Notes under the pieces: model-generated | Told to the model about the DNA's origin: nothing | Databases searched by the model: none | The model's input: only the letters and a program-made list of their open reading frames with translations | In this document: piece after piece, positions 6,591 to 13,946 of the stretch | Position numbering within the stretch: position 1 is the stretch's first letter | Layout of the letters: every line of letters starts with the position of its first letter | Source: JBDUDR01 sp040002845 | GTDB taxonomy: Bacteria > Actinomycetota > Actinomycetes > Propionibacteriales > Nocardioidaceae | Direction: 5' to 3' | DNA: 21,646 nt | NCBI GenBank assembly: GCA_040002845.1 | Contig: JBDUDR010000033.1 | Location: 1 to 21,646, forward strand | Position numbers and translations under genes: made by a program

Positions 6591-6606
6591 CGAGAGGGTG
6601 GTCCCC

Positions 6607-7218
6607 GTGGGCACAACTCCGGGTCCGGCCGCCCGCGGGCGCACTCCCAGCCGCGACATCGAGCAGGCGCTGGTGGACGCGGCCGAGACCGTCCTGGTGC
6701 GCGACGGCCCGGCCGCCGTGACTGTTCGTGCCGTGGCGGCCGAGGCAGGTGTCGCACCGATGGGCATCTACAGCCGGTTCGGCGGCAAGGCCGGTCTCGT
6801 CCAAGAACTCCTGGTGCGAGGGTTCGATGGACTGCGAGATGCCCTCACGTCATCGACGGAAGCCGATCCGGCGCAACGCCTGCGGACCTCCGGCGTGCAC
6901 TATCGGCAGTTCGCGCTCGCGCACCCGGCGTACTACGCGGTCATGTTCGAGGGAGCGATTCCGCACGAGCGGTCGCCGGCCACCGCTGAGCACGCGGCCG
7001 CGGCGGTCGGCGCGCTGGTGGACCATGTCCGGACCGCCATGGCCGCCGGTCGACTCGCGCCGGGCGACGCGTACGACGTCGCGCAGCAGATCTGGAGCAC
7101 CGTTCACGGCGCGGTGGCGCTGGAGCTCAAGGGGCTGGTGCTGACCAAGGACCCCGAGCAGACCTACTACTCCCTGCTGGACCTGCTGCTGCGCGGACTC
7201 GCGGCCCCACCGCGATAG
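6607..7218 (+). CDS. TetR/AcrR-family transcriptional regulator with WHG-type C-terminal domain
   Basis: A repressor of about 203 residues. The N-terminal TetR helix-turn-helix spans about residues 17-62, with VTVRAVAAEAGVAPMGIYSR and then FGGKAGLVQELL. The ligand-binding C-terminal half contains AHPAYYAVMFEG and IWSTVHGAVALEL, the hallmark of the WHG subfamily. I prefer GTG 6607, with GAGAGG about 9 nt upstream; GTG 6598 is an in-frame alternative adding three residues. The gene begins exactly where the nucleotidyltransferase relic loses sense. Its stop lies 52 nt inside the 3' end of the convergent ddl-like gene. Its target may be itself or the DHA2 exporter, but no matching operator is visible beside it. 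Confidence 0.87.
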   Translation: MGTTPGPAARGRTPSRDIEQALVDAAETVLVRDGPAAVTVRAVAAEAGVAPMGIYSRFGGKAGLVQELLVRGFDGLRDALTSSTEADPAQRLRTSGVHYRQFALAHPAYYAVMFEGAIPHERSPATAEHAAAAVGALVDHVRTAMAAGRLAPGDAYDVAQQIWSTVHGAVALELKGLVLTKDPEQTYYSLLDLLLRGLAAPPR

Positions 7219-8195
7219 CCGGCGGTCAGTCCGGTTTGTCCGCGCGCGATGGCCAGTTCGACGAGGCGACCGCACACCTTGCCGAGATCGAGTCCGGCCG
7301 CCTCCACCGACAAGGGCACCAGCGAGGTCTCGGTCATCCCGGGCGCGACGTTCACCTCGAGGAACCACACGTGTCCCTCGGGATCGACGATCAGGTCGGA
7401 ACGCGACAGGTCGCGGAGTCCCAGCGCCTGCTGAGCGGTCAGGGCGACTCTCGCGCAGTCCGCGGAAATGCTCGGCGACAAGGCGGCGGGCACCACAAAC
7501 TCGGTCGCCCCCGCCGTGTAGCGCGCGCTGTAGTCGTACACCCCACCGTCCGGCCTGATCTCGACGACCGGCAATGCCTGTGGCCCGTCCCCGAAGTCCA
7601 CAACGGGCACGGTCACCTCGACGCCGTCGATGAACTGCTCGACCAGTGCGGTGCCGCTGTATGCGAAGCAGTTGACCATCGCGTCCGGCAGATCGGCCCG
7701 GTCGCGTACCACCGTGCACCCGAGCGCGGACCCGCCCTTGGCGGGCTTGACGACCAGCGGCAGGTGCAGGCGCGCGACCAGCGCATCCATCACCGCGCCG
7801 GCGCCGATCTCGCGGAATGTCTCGGCGGGCAACGTCACGGCCGCCGGGGTGGCGACTTCGTGCAGGCCCACGATGGCCTTCGCGACCGGCTTGTCGAAAG
7901 CGACCCGGCAGGGGTCGGGCTCGGACCCCACATAGGGCACGCCGAGCAGCCTCAGCACCTCACGCAACGAACCGTCCTCACCAGCCTCCCCATGCAGCAG
8001 CGGCACGACACAGGCCGGCGGGTCGTCCGCGAAGGCGGTCACCAAGGACCCGTCGACGTCGCGTTCGGCCACGTCGAACCCGGCTGTTCGAAGTGCCTCC
8101 GAGACGCGGCGTCCCGATCGCAGGGACACGTCGCGCTCATGCGAGAGGCCGCCTGAGAGCACCACGACACGGTCGGAATTAGCGGCACTTGTCAT
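7167..8195 (-). CDS. D-alanine-D-alanine ligase-like ATP-grasp protein
   Basis: A 342-residue ATP-grasp ligase resembling Ddl, which joins two D-alanines for peptidoglycan. Visible motifs are GGLSHERDVS (residues 15-24), PLLHGEAGEDGSLREVLRLL (65-84), the ATP-binding KPAKGGSALG (150-159), EQFIDGVEVTV (186-196), YDYSARY (220-226), and the metal-binding end EVNVAPGMTETS (280-291). EVNV replaces the usual EVNT, RSDL replaces RxDF, and GSAxG replaces GSSxG, so the substrate may differ from D-Ala. It begins 9 nt after the aminotransferase stop, forming a two-gene operon. Its 3' end overlaps the TetR gene antisense. A true cell-wall Ddl may be encoded elsewhere in the genome. Confidence 0.87.
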   Translation of the reverse strand: MTSAANSDRVVVLSGGLSHERDVSLRSGRRVSEALRTAGFDVAERDVDGSLVTAFADDPPACVVPLLHGEAGEDGSLREVLRLLGVPYVGSEPDPCRVAFDKPVAKAIVGLHEVATPAAVTLPAETFREIGAGAVMDALVARLHLPLVVKPAKGGSALGCTVVRDRADLPDAMVNCFAYSGTALVEQFIDGVEVTVPVVDFGDGPQALPVVEIRPDGGVYDYSARYTAGATEFVVPAALSPSISADCARVALTAQQALGLRDLSRSDLIVDPEGHVWFLEVNVAPGMTETSLVPLSVEAAGLDLGKVCGRLVELAIARGQTGLTAGYRGGAASPRSSRSSRE

Positions 8196-8204
8196 AGCGG
8201 GTCC

Positions 8205-9521
8205 TCAGGTCAGATCCGTGTTCGGCGCTTCGTACCCGCGGGTGATCGGCTGCCGCGAGGCGCCGAACGTCGCCCGCAGCTCCAGCTCCTGGTCGATCAC
8301 CGAGCCGAGGCGGCGGACGCCCTCCCGGATGCGGTCGGGGGTGGGATAGCAGTACGACAACCGCATGGACCGCGAACCGAACCCGTCGGCAAAGAATGCA
8401 GTCCCCGGAACATAGGCGACTCGCGCGGTCACCGCGCGAGGAAGCATCGCCTTGGCGTCCAGTCCTTGCGGAAGCGTCATCCAGACATAGAAACCGCCGG
8501 CCGGGCGCGTCCAGGTGGCGCTCGCCGGCATCGCCTCGGCCAGCCCGTCGAGCATCGTGTCCCGTCGCTCGCGGTACATCTCGCGGAAGTTCTTGACCTG
8601 CCCCAGCCAGTCGTGGTTGGCCAGGTACGTCGACACCGCCAGCTGACTGAAGGCAGGCGGACAGAGGGTTGCTGCCTCTTGGGCGAGAACCAGTTTCTCC
8701 CGGACGGCGTGCGGCGCCAGCGCCCAGCCAACCCGGAATCCCGGGGCAAAGGTCTTGGAGAAGGACCCGAGATACACCACTCCGTTCGGGTCGTCGGCAC
8801 GCAGCGCGCGATAGGGGTCCCCGTCGAACCCAAGCAGTCCATAAGGGTTGTCCTCGAGCACCAGCAGGTCGGCCCGCGAGCAGATCTCCAGCAGCTCGGT
8901 CCGGCGGGCAGCGGACAAGGAGACGCCCGCCGGATTGTGATGGTTGGGGATGGTGTACAGGAACTTCAACCGCCGGCCGGTGGCGCGCACCGTGGCGATC
9001 GCCTCCCGCAGGGCGGCGGGCACCAGACCCAGGTGGTCCATCTCGACATGAACGACGTCGCATTCGTACGAGCGAAACACCCCGAGCGCTCCGACGTACG
9101 ACGGCGCCTCGCAGAGGACCACGTCGCCGGGATCGCAGAACACGCGGGTCACCAGGTCGACCGCCTGTTGGCTCCCGACCGTGACAACCACGTCGTCGGG
9201 GTGCGCGCTGATCCCCTCCAGCCTCATGACTTCGCAGATCTGCTCGCGGAGGAGTGGATCGCCCTGCCCGGAGCCGTACTGCATGGCGGTCGTGCCGCGC
9301 TGCATCACCAGCCGGTGCATGGAGTCTGCAACGACGTCGAGCGGCAAGCCGGAGATGTTCGGCATCCCGCCGGCCAGCGAAACCACCTCGGGCCGGGATG
9401 CCACCGCGAACAGCGCCCGGATCTCGGAAGTGGTCATGCCCTTGGTGCGCGCGGCGTAGCGGTTGACGTAGGCGTCCAGCCTCGTCTCGCGGCTCGGACG
9501 CACGATGTCGGGGGGCTCCAT
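8205..9521 (-). CDS. PLP-dependent aminotransferase (class I/II, LysN/Aro8-like)
   Basis: A 438-residue fold-type I aminotransferase. The substrate-loop region is SLAGGMPN (residues 48-55); NPAG (196-199) and DNPYG (224-228) contact PLP; SFSKTFAPGFRVGW (253-266) carries the Schiff-base lysine K256; and the C-terminal arginine region is MRLSYCYP. The closest recognisable type is 2-aminoadipate / aromatic / branched-chain aminotransferases related to MocR C-domains, without a DNA-binding domain. The ATG has GAGGAG upstream on the minus strand. It is co-transcribed with the Ddl-like ligase, which suggests it could supply or remove the amino acid used there. Substrate unproven. Confidence 0.9.
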   Translation of the reverse strand: MEPPDIVRPSRETRLDAYVNRYAARTKGMTTSEIRALFAVASRPEVVSLAGGMPNISGLPLDVVADSMHRLVMQRGTTAMQYGSGQGDPLLREQICEVMRLEGISAHPDDVVVTVGSQQAVDLVTRVFCDPGDVVLCEAPSYVGALGVFRSYECDVVHVEMDHLGLVPAALREAIATVRATGRRLKFLYTIPNHHNPAGVSLSAARRTELLEICSRADLLVLEDNPYGLLGFDGDPYRALRADDPNGVVYLGSFSKTFAPGFRVGWALAPHAVREKLVLAQEAATLCPPAFSQLAVSTYLANHDWLGQVKNFREMYRERRDTMLDGLAEAMPASATWTRPAGGFYVWMTLPQGLDAKAMLPRAVTARVAYVPGTAFFADGFGSRSMRLSYCYPTPDRIREGVRRLGSVIDQELELRATFGASRQPITRGYEAPNTDLT

Positions 9522-9611
9522 GCCGGTCTCCTCGGGGTGTGGTGCGCCCTACTACGATGCCCTACGCGAGCCGAGCCTGGGTGCTCGGACACGTGTCGTG
9601 GTGAGGGAGCG
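9522..9611. promoter_or_regulatory. Divergent intergenic region between aminotransferase and GNAT genes
   Basis: Ninety bases separate the two start codons and must hold both promoters. A palindrome GACACGTGTC lies at 9588-9597, sharing only the CACGTG core with parS. TACGAT at 9553-9558 could be a -10 for the GNAT gene, but no good -35 is evident. Ribosome sites are GAGGGAG (plus, 9603-9609) and GAGGAG (minus, next to 9521). Confidence 0.35.
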
Positions 9612-10232
9612 ATGGCCCGACGGCTGAGCAACGTAACGCTGGACAACCTTGACGACCTGCCCACCAGGTGCCGCAAATGCGTCTTCTGGGAGCTCGACCC
9701 GGTCTCTGCCCAGCGCGCACACGACGCAGGCGACACCGCGTTCGAGAAGGAGGCCTGGGTCTCGACAGTCCTGCTCGAGTCCGGGTCGTGCGGGAAGCTG
9801 ATCTACGTCGACAACATCCCGGCGGGGTACGTGTTGTACGCACCGCCGTTGTACGCCCCGCGCTCGCTCGCGTTCCCGACGTCGCCGGTCAGTGCCGATG
9901 CCGCCCTGCTCATCACGGGTCATGTGCTGCCGGAGTTCGCCGGCCAGGGGCTTGGGCGCGTGCTCGTCCAGGGTGTGGTCAAGGACCTGCTCAAACGCGG
10001 CGGGTTCAAGGCCATCGAGGCATTCGGGGACGCCAAGTGGCGACGGCCCGCCTGCATGCTCCCTGCCGATGCGTTGCTTGCGGTTGGGTTCAAGACCGTG
10101 CGGCAGCATTCGCGTTACCCGCGGCTGCGTCTCGATCTCCGGTCGGCCGTGACCTGGCGGGAGGATGTCGAGGTCGCTATCGAGCGGCTGCTGGGCGCCG
10201 TCCGCCCGGAGACCGCGCCGCGTCCGGTCTGA
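9612..10232 (+). CDS. GNAT-family N-acetyltransferase
   Basis: A 206-residue protein with the acetyl-CoA-binding signature GHVLPEFAGQGLGRVLVQGV (about 105-124; Q-x-x-G-x-G/A type), followed by the helix VKDLLKRGGFKAIEAFG. An N-terminal CRKCVFWELDP gives a CxxC pair that is unusual in simple GNATs and may bind metal. A conserved protein of this type sits between parB and cwlM in many actinobacteria (Rv3916c position in M. tuberculosis). The start ATG has GAGGGAG 2-9 nt upstream. The longer frame extending far upstream is antisense to the aminotransferase and is not used. Acetyl acceptor unknown. Confidence 0.85.
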   Translation: MARRLSNVTLDNLDDLPTRCRKCVFWELDPVSAQRAHDAGDTAFEKEAWVSTVLLESGSCGKLIYVDNIPAGYVLYAPPLYAPRSLAFPTSPVSADAALLITGHVLPEFAGQGLGRVLVQGVVKDLLKRGGFKAIEAFGDAKWRRPACMLPADALLAVGFKTVRQHSRYPRLRLDLRSAVTWREDVEVAIERLLGAVRPETAPRPV

Positions 10233-10277
10233 GCCGCGCCCCGCCGATCCGACACTTATTTCGCGTGGGAGATCGCG

Positions 10278-11411
10278 TCAGCCGGCGAGATCCCGGTCGG
10301 CCAGTCCGTCGAGGTGCATGACGCCGGTCGGCTGGTCGAGCTCGGGAGGCAGATAGACCCGGCGAATGGCCACCACGATCGCCTCGGCGATGGTGTCTCG
10401 AAAGGCCGGGTCGGCCAGCTGGGCCGCGTCTCGCTGGTGCGTGGCGTAGCCGATGTTGACCAACACGGTGGGCATGTGGGTCCAGCGCAGCAGGTCCCAG
10501 GTCTTCGCATGCACGCGGCAGTCGGTCAAGTCAGTGCGCGCGACGATCTCACGGTGCACGAGTCCGGCGAACTTCTCACCGGTCGTGGAGTGCACGCCAT
10601 GGGTGTCCGAGCCGTAGAAGAACGTGGCCACTCCGTTCGCGTCGGGGTTCGGGCTCGCGTCCACGTTCAGCGACACACACAGGTTCGCGTCCGTCCGGTT
10701 GGCGAAGTCCGCCCGCGAGATCTCGTCGAGATAGCCGCCGGAACGGCTCCTGGTCAAGAAGGCCTGGCCGCCGGTCGCGCCCAGTCTGCCTTCGATGCGG
10801 CGAGCCAGGTCGAACGTGAGATCCGCCTCCCCATAGCCGCCTCCTGGCCGGCCGACGCCGGTCTCGCCGTGGCCCGGGTCGATCACGATGATCTTCGCGG
10901 CCGGCCGGGTCTGTCCGGGGCCCGCCCGCTTCTCACCGGCGGCCGCGTCTGTTTGCGTATCAACCGGGTCCTGCTTGGCGAGTGCCTTGAACGTCGCCGG
11001 ACCACAGGTCCCGTCCGGCGGCAGCCCGACGCTGCGCTGGAACTCCCGCAGAGCTGCCGCTGTCATCTCTCCGAAGATGCCGTCGATGGGTCCGACGCCG
11101 AAGCTCTGCAGACGTCGCTGCAAGGCGACCACGTCATCACCGCTGAGCGGGTGTGCTGGTGAGTGGACCAGCAGACGATCGCCGAGCTGCCAGCGTGCCT
11201 CGTCAAGGATGCGGTACGTGTTGCGTCCAACGACGCCGTCGACGATCAGGCCCCGTTGTTGCTGGAACGCGCGCACCGCACGGTCGAGACTGCCGTCGAA
11301 AGACTCGTCGCCAGTCGACTGCTCCGGGATGAAGCCGAGTCGGTGGAGCCGCGACCGGATCTCGCGAACGGCAGGTCCTTGGTCCCCGAGGCGATACAGG
11401 GAGGGTGACAT
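10278..11411 (-). CDS. cwlM: CwlM-like N-acetylmuramoyl-L-alanine amidase homologue, active site altered
   Basis: 377 residues: two tandem PG_binding_1 repeats (about 5-72 and 85-146), a polar linker (148-171), then an Amidase_3 domain (172-352). There is no signal peptide or TM segment, consistent with the cytoplasmic CwlM of mycobacteria, which when phosphorylated by PknB activates MurA. Zn ligands H181 (DPGHG) and E195 are present. The third ligand position reads SLNVDAS with N249 where SIHANA normally has His, and the catalytic Glu of VEIGF is N319 in VLVNIGY. Hydrolase activity is therefore doubtful and a regulatory role more likely. AGGAG precedes the ATG. It is convergent with the GNAT gene and follows the trxBA hairpin. 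Confidence 0.9.
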   Translation of the reverse strand: MSPSLYRLGDQGPAVREIRSRLHRLGFIPEQSTGDESFDGSLDRAVRAFQQQRGLIVDGVVGRNTYRILDEARWQLGDRLLVHSPAHPLSGDDVVALQRRLQSFGVGPIDGIFGEMTAAALREFQRSVGLPPDGTCGPATFKALAKQDPVDTQTDAAAGEKRAGPGQTRPAAKIIVIDPGHGETGVGRPGGGYGEADLTFDLARRIEGRLGATGGQAFLTRSRSGGYLDEISRADFANRTDANLCVSLNVDASPNPDANGVATFFYGSDTHGVHSTTGEKFAGLVHREIVARTDLTDCRVHAKTWDLLRWTHMPTVLVNIGYATHQRDAAQLADPAFRDTIAEAIVVAIRRVYLPPELDQPTGVMHLDGLADRDLAG

Positions 11412-11517
11412 GTACTCTCCTTCCCGCTCGTTAGCCTCATGGTAGGTGCCCCGTCATCAATCTGGACGCACCGCGACCGGATGAGGATCCGTGGTGCGTG
11501 ATCCCTTCTCGAAACAG
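11412..11517. other. Upstream region of cwlM
   Basis: A gene-free stretch between the trxA hairpin and cwlM. It contains a modest nested stem: GCACC (11468-11472) pairs with GGTGC (11493-11497), enclosing CGGAT-GAGG-ATCCG (11478-11491). On the minus strand TTGATG and TACCAT hexamers are present but spaced only 10 nt apart, so I do not assign the cwlM promoter. Confidence 0.3.
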
Positions 11518-11549
11518 CACACCCCGGGTGGGGGGCCACCCGGGGTGTG
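11518..11549 (-). terminator. Strong hairpin terminator after trxA
   Basis: Arms at 11518-11531 and 11536-11549 pair perfectly over 14 bp, very GC-rich, around a GGGG loop. It lies 26 nt past the trxA stop on the minus strand. The downstream tract on that strand is only weakly T-rich (TGCTGTTTCG), as is common for actinobacterial terminators. It separates trxBA from cwlM. Confidence 0.8.
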
Positions 11550-11575
11550 TATTGAAGCAGGGCTGGCTGGTCGGA

Positions 11576-11905
11576 TCAGTCGGCGATGAGCTCGCCGAGG
11601 TCGGCGATGAGTACGGCCTTGGGCCGCGCGCCGACGATCTGCTTCACCACCTCGCCGCCCTGGTAGACGTTGAGCGTCGGTATTCCGGTGACGCGGTACT
11701 GCGCAGGCGTCACCGGGTTCTCGTCGACGTTCATCTTTACGAACGTGAGCTTGTCGCCGTGCTGGTTGGCGAGCTCGTCGAGGATCGGCTGGACCTGACG
11801 GCACGGCCCGCACCATTCGGCCCAGAAGTCCACGAGCACCGGCTTGTCGGACTTGAGCACGGTGGTTTCGAAGTCTGCGTCGGTAACTGCCTGGATAACA
11901 GCCAT
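11576..11905 (-). CDS. trxA: Thioredoxin
   Basis: A 109-residue single-domain cytoplasmic thioredoxin. The WCGPC redox centre is at residues 31-35 within VDFWAEWCGPCRQVQPILDE, and the cis-proline motif GIPTLNVY comes after the second beta strand. I use ATG 11905 (MAVIQAV), with GGGAG upstream. The frame open to 12031 would add 42 residues in non-coding-like sequence. It is the partner of TrxB encoded 100 bp upstream on the same strand; TrxB reduces it with NADPH, and it reduces ribonucleotide reductase and oxidised proteins. Expression probably comes from the sigma-R-type promoter before trxB, and ends at the hairpin just downstream. Confidence 0.96.
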   Translation of the reverse strand: MAVIQAVTDADFETTVLKSDKPVLVDFWAEWCGPCRQVQPILDELANQHGDKLTFVKMNVDENPVTPAQYRVTGIPTLNVYQGGEVVKQIVGARPKAVLIADLGELIAD

Positions 11906-12005
11906 GGTGGGGCTCCCTATCGCTTCGCTGTCTTGTAGTCGGGTCTTGCAGGATGGTGTTGCAGGTGAGTCAGAGGTTGTGCAGCGGACCGGGCGGTCTG
12001 GGTGG

Positions 12006-13016
12006 TCATCGGGATCTGCTCCCGGCACCAACCGCCTCGACGCTCACCTCAGGGACTGTGTCCCCAGCCGTCTTGGCCTCGTGCGCCAGGTCTGCGAGGA
12101 ACCGCTCGGCGTCCAGGGCCGCCGCGCAGCCCGTGCCTGCCGCGGTCACCGCCTGCCGGTAGGTGTGGTCGACCAGGTCGCCGCTGGCGAAGACGCCGGG
12201 AAGGTTGGTACGTGTCGAGTCGGACTCGACAAGGACGTAACCCTGGTCGTCCAGATCGACCTGACCACGGACCAGGTCGGACCGCGGATCGTGGCCGATC
12301 GCGATGAACAGGCCGGTCGCCGCGACCTTGCGCTGATCGCCGGTCACCGTGTCGACGAGGGTCACGCCCTCAAACGACTCAGCACCGTGCAGCTCGGCCA
12401 CCTGGCTGTTCCAGATGAACTCGATCTTGGGGTTGGCAAAGGCACGGTCCTGCATGATCTTCGAGGCACGCAGCTCGTCGCGGCGATGCACGAGGGTGAC
12501 CTTGGTGGCGAACCGGGTCAGGAAGGTGGCCTCCTCGATCGCCGAGTCGCCGCCGCCGACGACCAGGATCTCCTGGTCGCGGAAGAAGAACCCGTCACAG
12601 GTGGCACACCAGCTGACCCCGTGGCCAGACAGGCGCTCTTCGTGCTCAATGCCCAGCTTGCGGTAGCCGGATCCCATCGCCAAGATGACGGCCTTCGCCC
12701 GGAACTCGTTGCCAGCGGAGTCGGTCACCACCTTGATGTCGCCGCTGAGGTCGACCGAGGTCACATCGTCGGCGATGAGCTCGGCGCCGAAGCGCTCCGC
12801 CTGGGCGCGGAAGTCGTCCATCAGGGCCGGGCCCATGATCCCGTCCGGGAAGCCTGGATAGTTCTCGACGTCGGTGGTGGTCATGAGGGCTCCACCCGCG
12901 GTCACAGAGCCTTCGAACACCAACGGCTCGAGCCTGGCGCGGGCGGCATACAGCGCCGCTGTGTAGCCCGCAGGCCCGGAACCGATGATGATGACGTTTC
13001 GCACGGCGTCAGCCAC
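12006..13016 (-). CDS. trxB: Thioredoxin reductase (NADPH, FAD)
   Basis: A 336-residue low-molecular-weight thioredoxin reductase. FAD-binding GSGPAGYTAALYAARA is at residues 12-27, the redox-active CATC at 137-140 (WCATCDGFF), the NADPH-binding GGGDSAIEEA at 154-163, and the C-terminal FAD motif GVFASGDLVD is present. The start is GTG 13016 (c-a-c on the plus strand), with GAGGGA upstream; no in-frame ATG gives a better start. It transfers electrons from NADPH to thioredoxin. A GGAAT-N18-GTT promoter 90 bp upstream indicates disulfide-stress control. The 100-bp gap to trxA contains no recognisable terminator, so a trxBA operon is likely. Confidence 0.96.
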   Translation of the reverse strand: MADAVRNVIIIGSGPAGYTAALYAARARLEPLVFEGSVTAGGALMTTTDVENYPGFPDGIMGPALMDDFRAQAERFGAELIADDVTSVDLSGDIKVVTDSAGNEFRAKAVILAMGSGYRKLGIEHEERLSGHGVSWCATCDGFFFRDQEILVVGGGDSAIEEATFLTRFATKVTLVHRRDELRASKIMQDRAFANPKIEFIWNSQVAELHGAESFEGVTLVDTVTGDQRKVAATGLFIAIGHDPRSDLVRGQVDLDDQGYVLVESDSTRTNLPGVFASGDLVDHTYRQAVTAAGTGCAAALDAERFLADLAHEAKTAGDTVPEVSVEAVGAGSRSR

Positions 13017-13105
13017 CGCTGTCCCTCATTCCTGACTGGCACAAGAAATCTGCGGCGCACCTCGCCGCTCGTCCGCCCGCCCGGTGGGTGGACGCACATG
13101 GATGG

Positions 13106-13131
13106 AACGGATTCTAGATGCCATCCATTCC
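13106..13131 (-). promoter_or_regulatory. Sigma-R/SigH-type promoter for trxBA
   Basis: On the minus strand, GGAAT (13131-13127) is followed by exactly 18 nt and GTT (13108-13106). This is the GGAAT-N18-GTT consensus recognised by the disulfide-stress ECF sigma factor SigR of Streptomyces (SigH in mycobacteria). trxBA is a classical member of that regulon. The predicted start of transcription is near 13099, about 83 nt before the trxB GTG. An 8-bp inverted repeat ATGGATGG/CCATCCAT (13098-13128) surrounds the element, and TAGAAT in the spacer could serve as a housekeeping -10. Confidence 0.78.
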
Positions 13132-13172
13132 CGCCGACCTGTCCCGCGCGGATGGACTGGCCGGCACCGGGG

Positions 13173-13946
13173 TCAAGGGTTAGAGAGGGTTGTGGAAGCG
13201 CTCACAATGGGGGTGGGCTGACACTCGACAACCCAGACCTTCACCCTCGCGAGACCTTCGGGACTGAGCACCAGCACGGCGGGACGCGAGTCGAACGTCA
13301 CGCGGTACGACGCCCAGCTGGCCGGCTCCTGGTCAGCCAGGGCCGAGGACACGCAGCTGCGCGCTATCGGCTCGGAACTCGACCCGGCAGTCGTGTCGGC
13401 CTTGGCCGAGTCGAAGGCCGATGGCTTGCCGGTGAGCGCGGTTTTCAGCTGACCTCGAAGGTGATGACCGCGCAGGTGCAGGTTCAACATCGGCCCGATG
13501 GCTTCGGAAGGCGCAGCTGGGCCCGCCGCTCGCCCGGCCGCCCGTGCATCCCCGCTGGCGGCGCTGTCAGAGGATGCGTTCGAACCGAGGACGTCCTGGG
13601 CCACATAGGCACCGCCACCGACGACCACCAACCCGACGGCCGCGGCGAGCAAACGAGTCGTCCAGGCGTGTCTGCGAGATCTCGCTCGTTCGAGCGAAAC
13701 GACGCGGGTACGCGCCTCGCGATCTCGAACCGCAGCTGCCAGCGAATCGTCAAGCCTGGCGGCGACGGCCGCTGGCAACGGGGGGATCGGCTCGGCGATG
13801 AGCAGGTCGTGGACTTCACGCACCCGCTCGAGCAGGTGGGAGCACTCGTCACAGGTTTCCAGATGACCGCGGACCGCGCGCTCCTGCTCGGGGCCGAGCA
13901 CACCGCCATCGAGGTCGGCCACCTGGTCGAGGTCGACATGACTCAT
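13173..13946 (-). CDS. Zinc-binding anti-sigma factor, membrane anchored (SigM partner)
   Basis: 257 residues. The N-terminal cytoplasmic anti-sigma domain contains HLETCDEC with H28, C32 and C35, the HxxxCxxC motif of the ZAS family. A basic linker and one TM helix (about 97-116, LLAAAVGLVVVGGGAYVA) precede a Ser/Ala-rich extracytoplasmic part with a small C-terminal domain. The ATG overlaps the sigM stop (ATGA), with GGAGGTG upstream, so the two are translated together. It occupies the position of RsmA (Rv3912), which inhibits SigM in mycobacteria. Cysteine-histidine coordination may make it redox sensitive. The longer frame up to 14102 lies in sigM and is not used. Confidence 0.87.
   Translation of the reverse strand: MSHVDLDQVADLDGGVLGPEQERAVRGHLETCDECSHLLERVREVHDLLIAEPIPPLPAAVAARLDDSLAAAVRDREARTRVVSLERARSRRHAWTTRLLAAAVGLVVVGGGAYVAQDVLGSNASSDSAASGDARAAGRAAGPAAPSEAIGPMLNLHLRGHHLRGQLKTALTGKPSAFDSAKADTTAGSSSEPIARSCVSSALADQEPASWASYRVTFDSRPAVLVLSPEGLARVKVWVVECQPTPIVSASTTLSNP

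Noticed and set aside
6591..6989. C-terminal part of the 6324 frame
   Set aside because: Beyond about 6590 it overlaps the TetR gene in another frame and yields Arg/Gly-rich nonsense; only the N-terminal part is a relic.
9588..9597. GACACGTGTC palindrome as a second parS
   Set aside because: It shares only the CACGTG core; the flanking GTTT/AAAC bases that ParB needs are absent.
8466..9611. Upstream extension of the GNAT frame to a 588-residue protein
   Set aside because: The extra part is antisense to the aminotransferase; ATG 9612 has a good ribosome site and starts the conserved protein.
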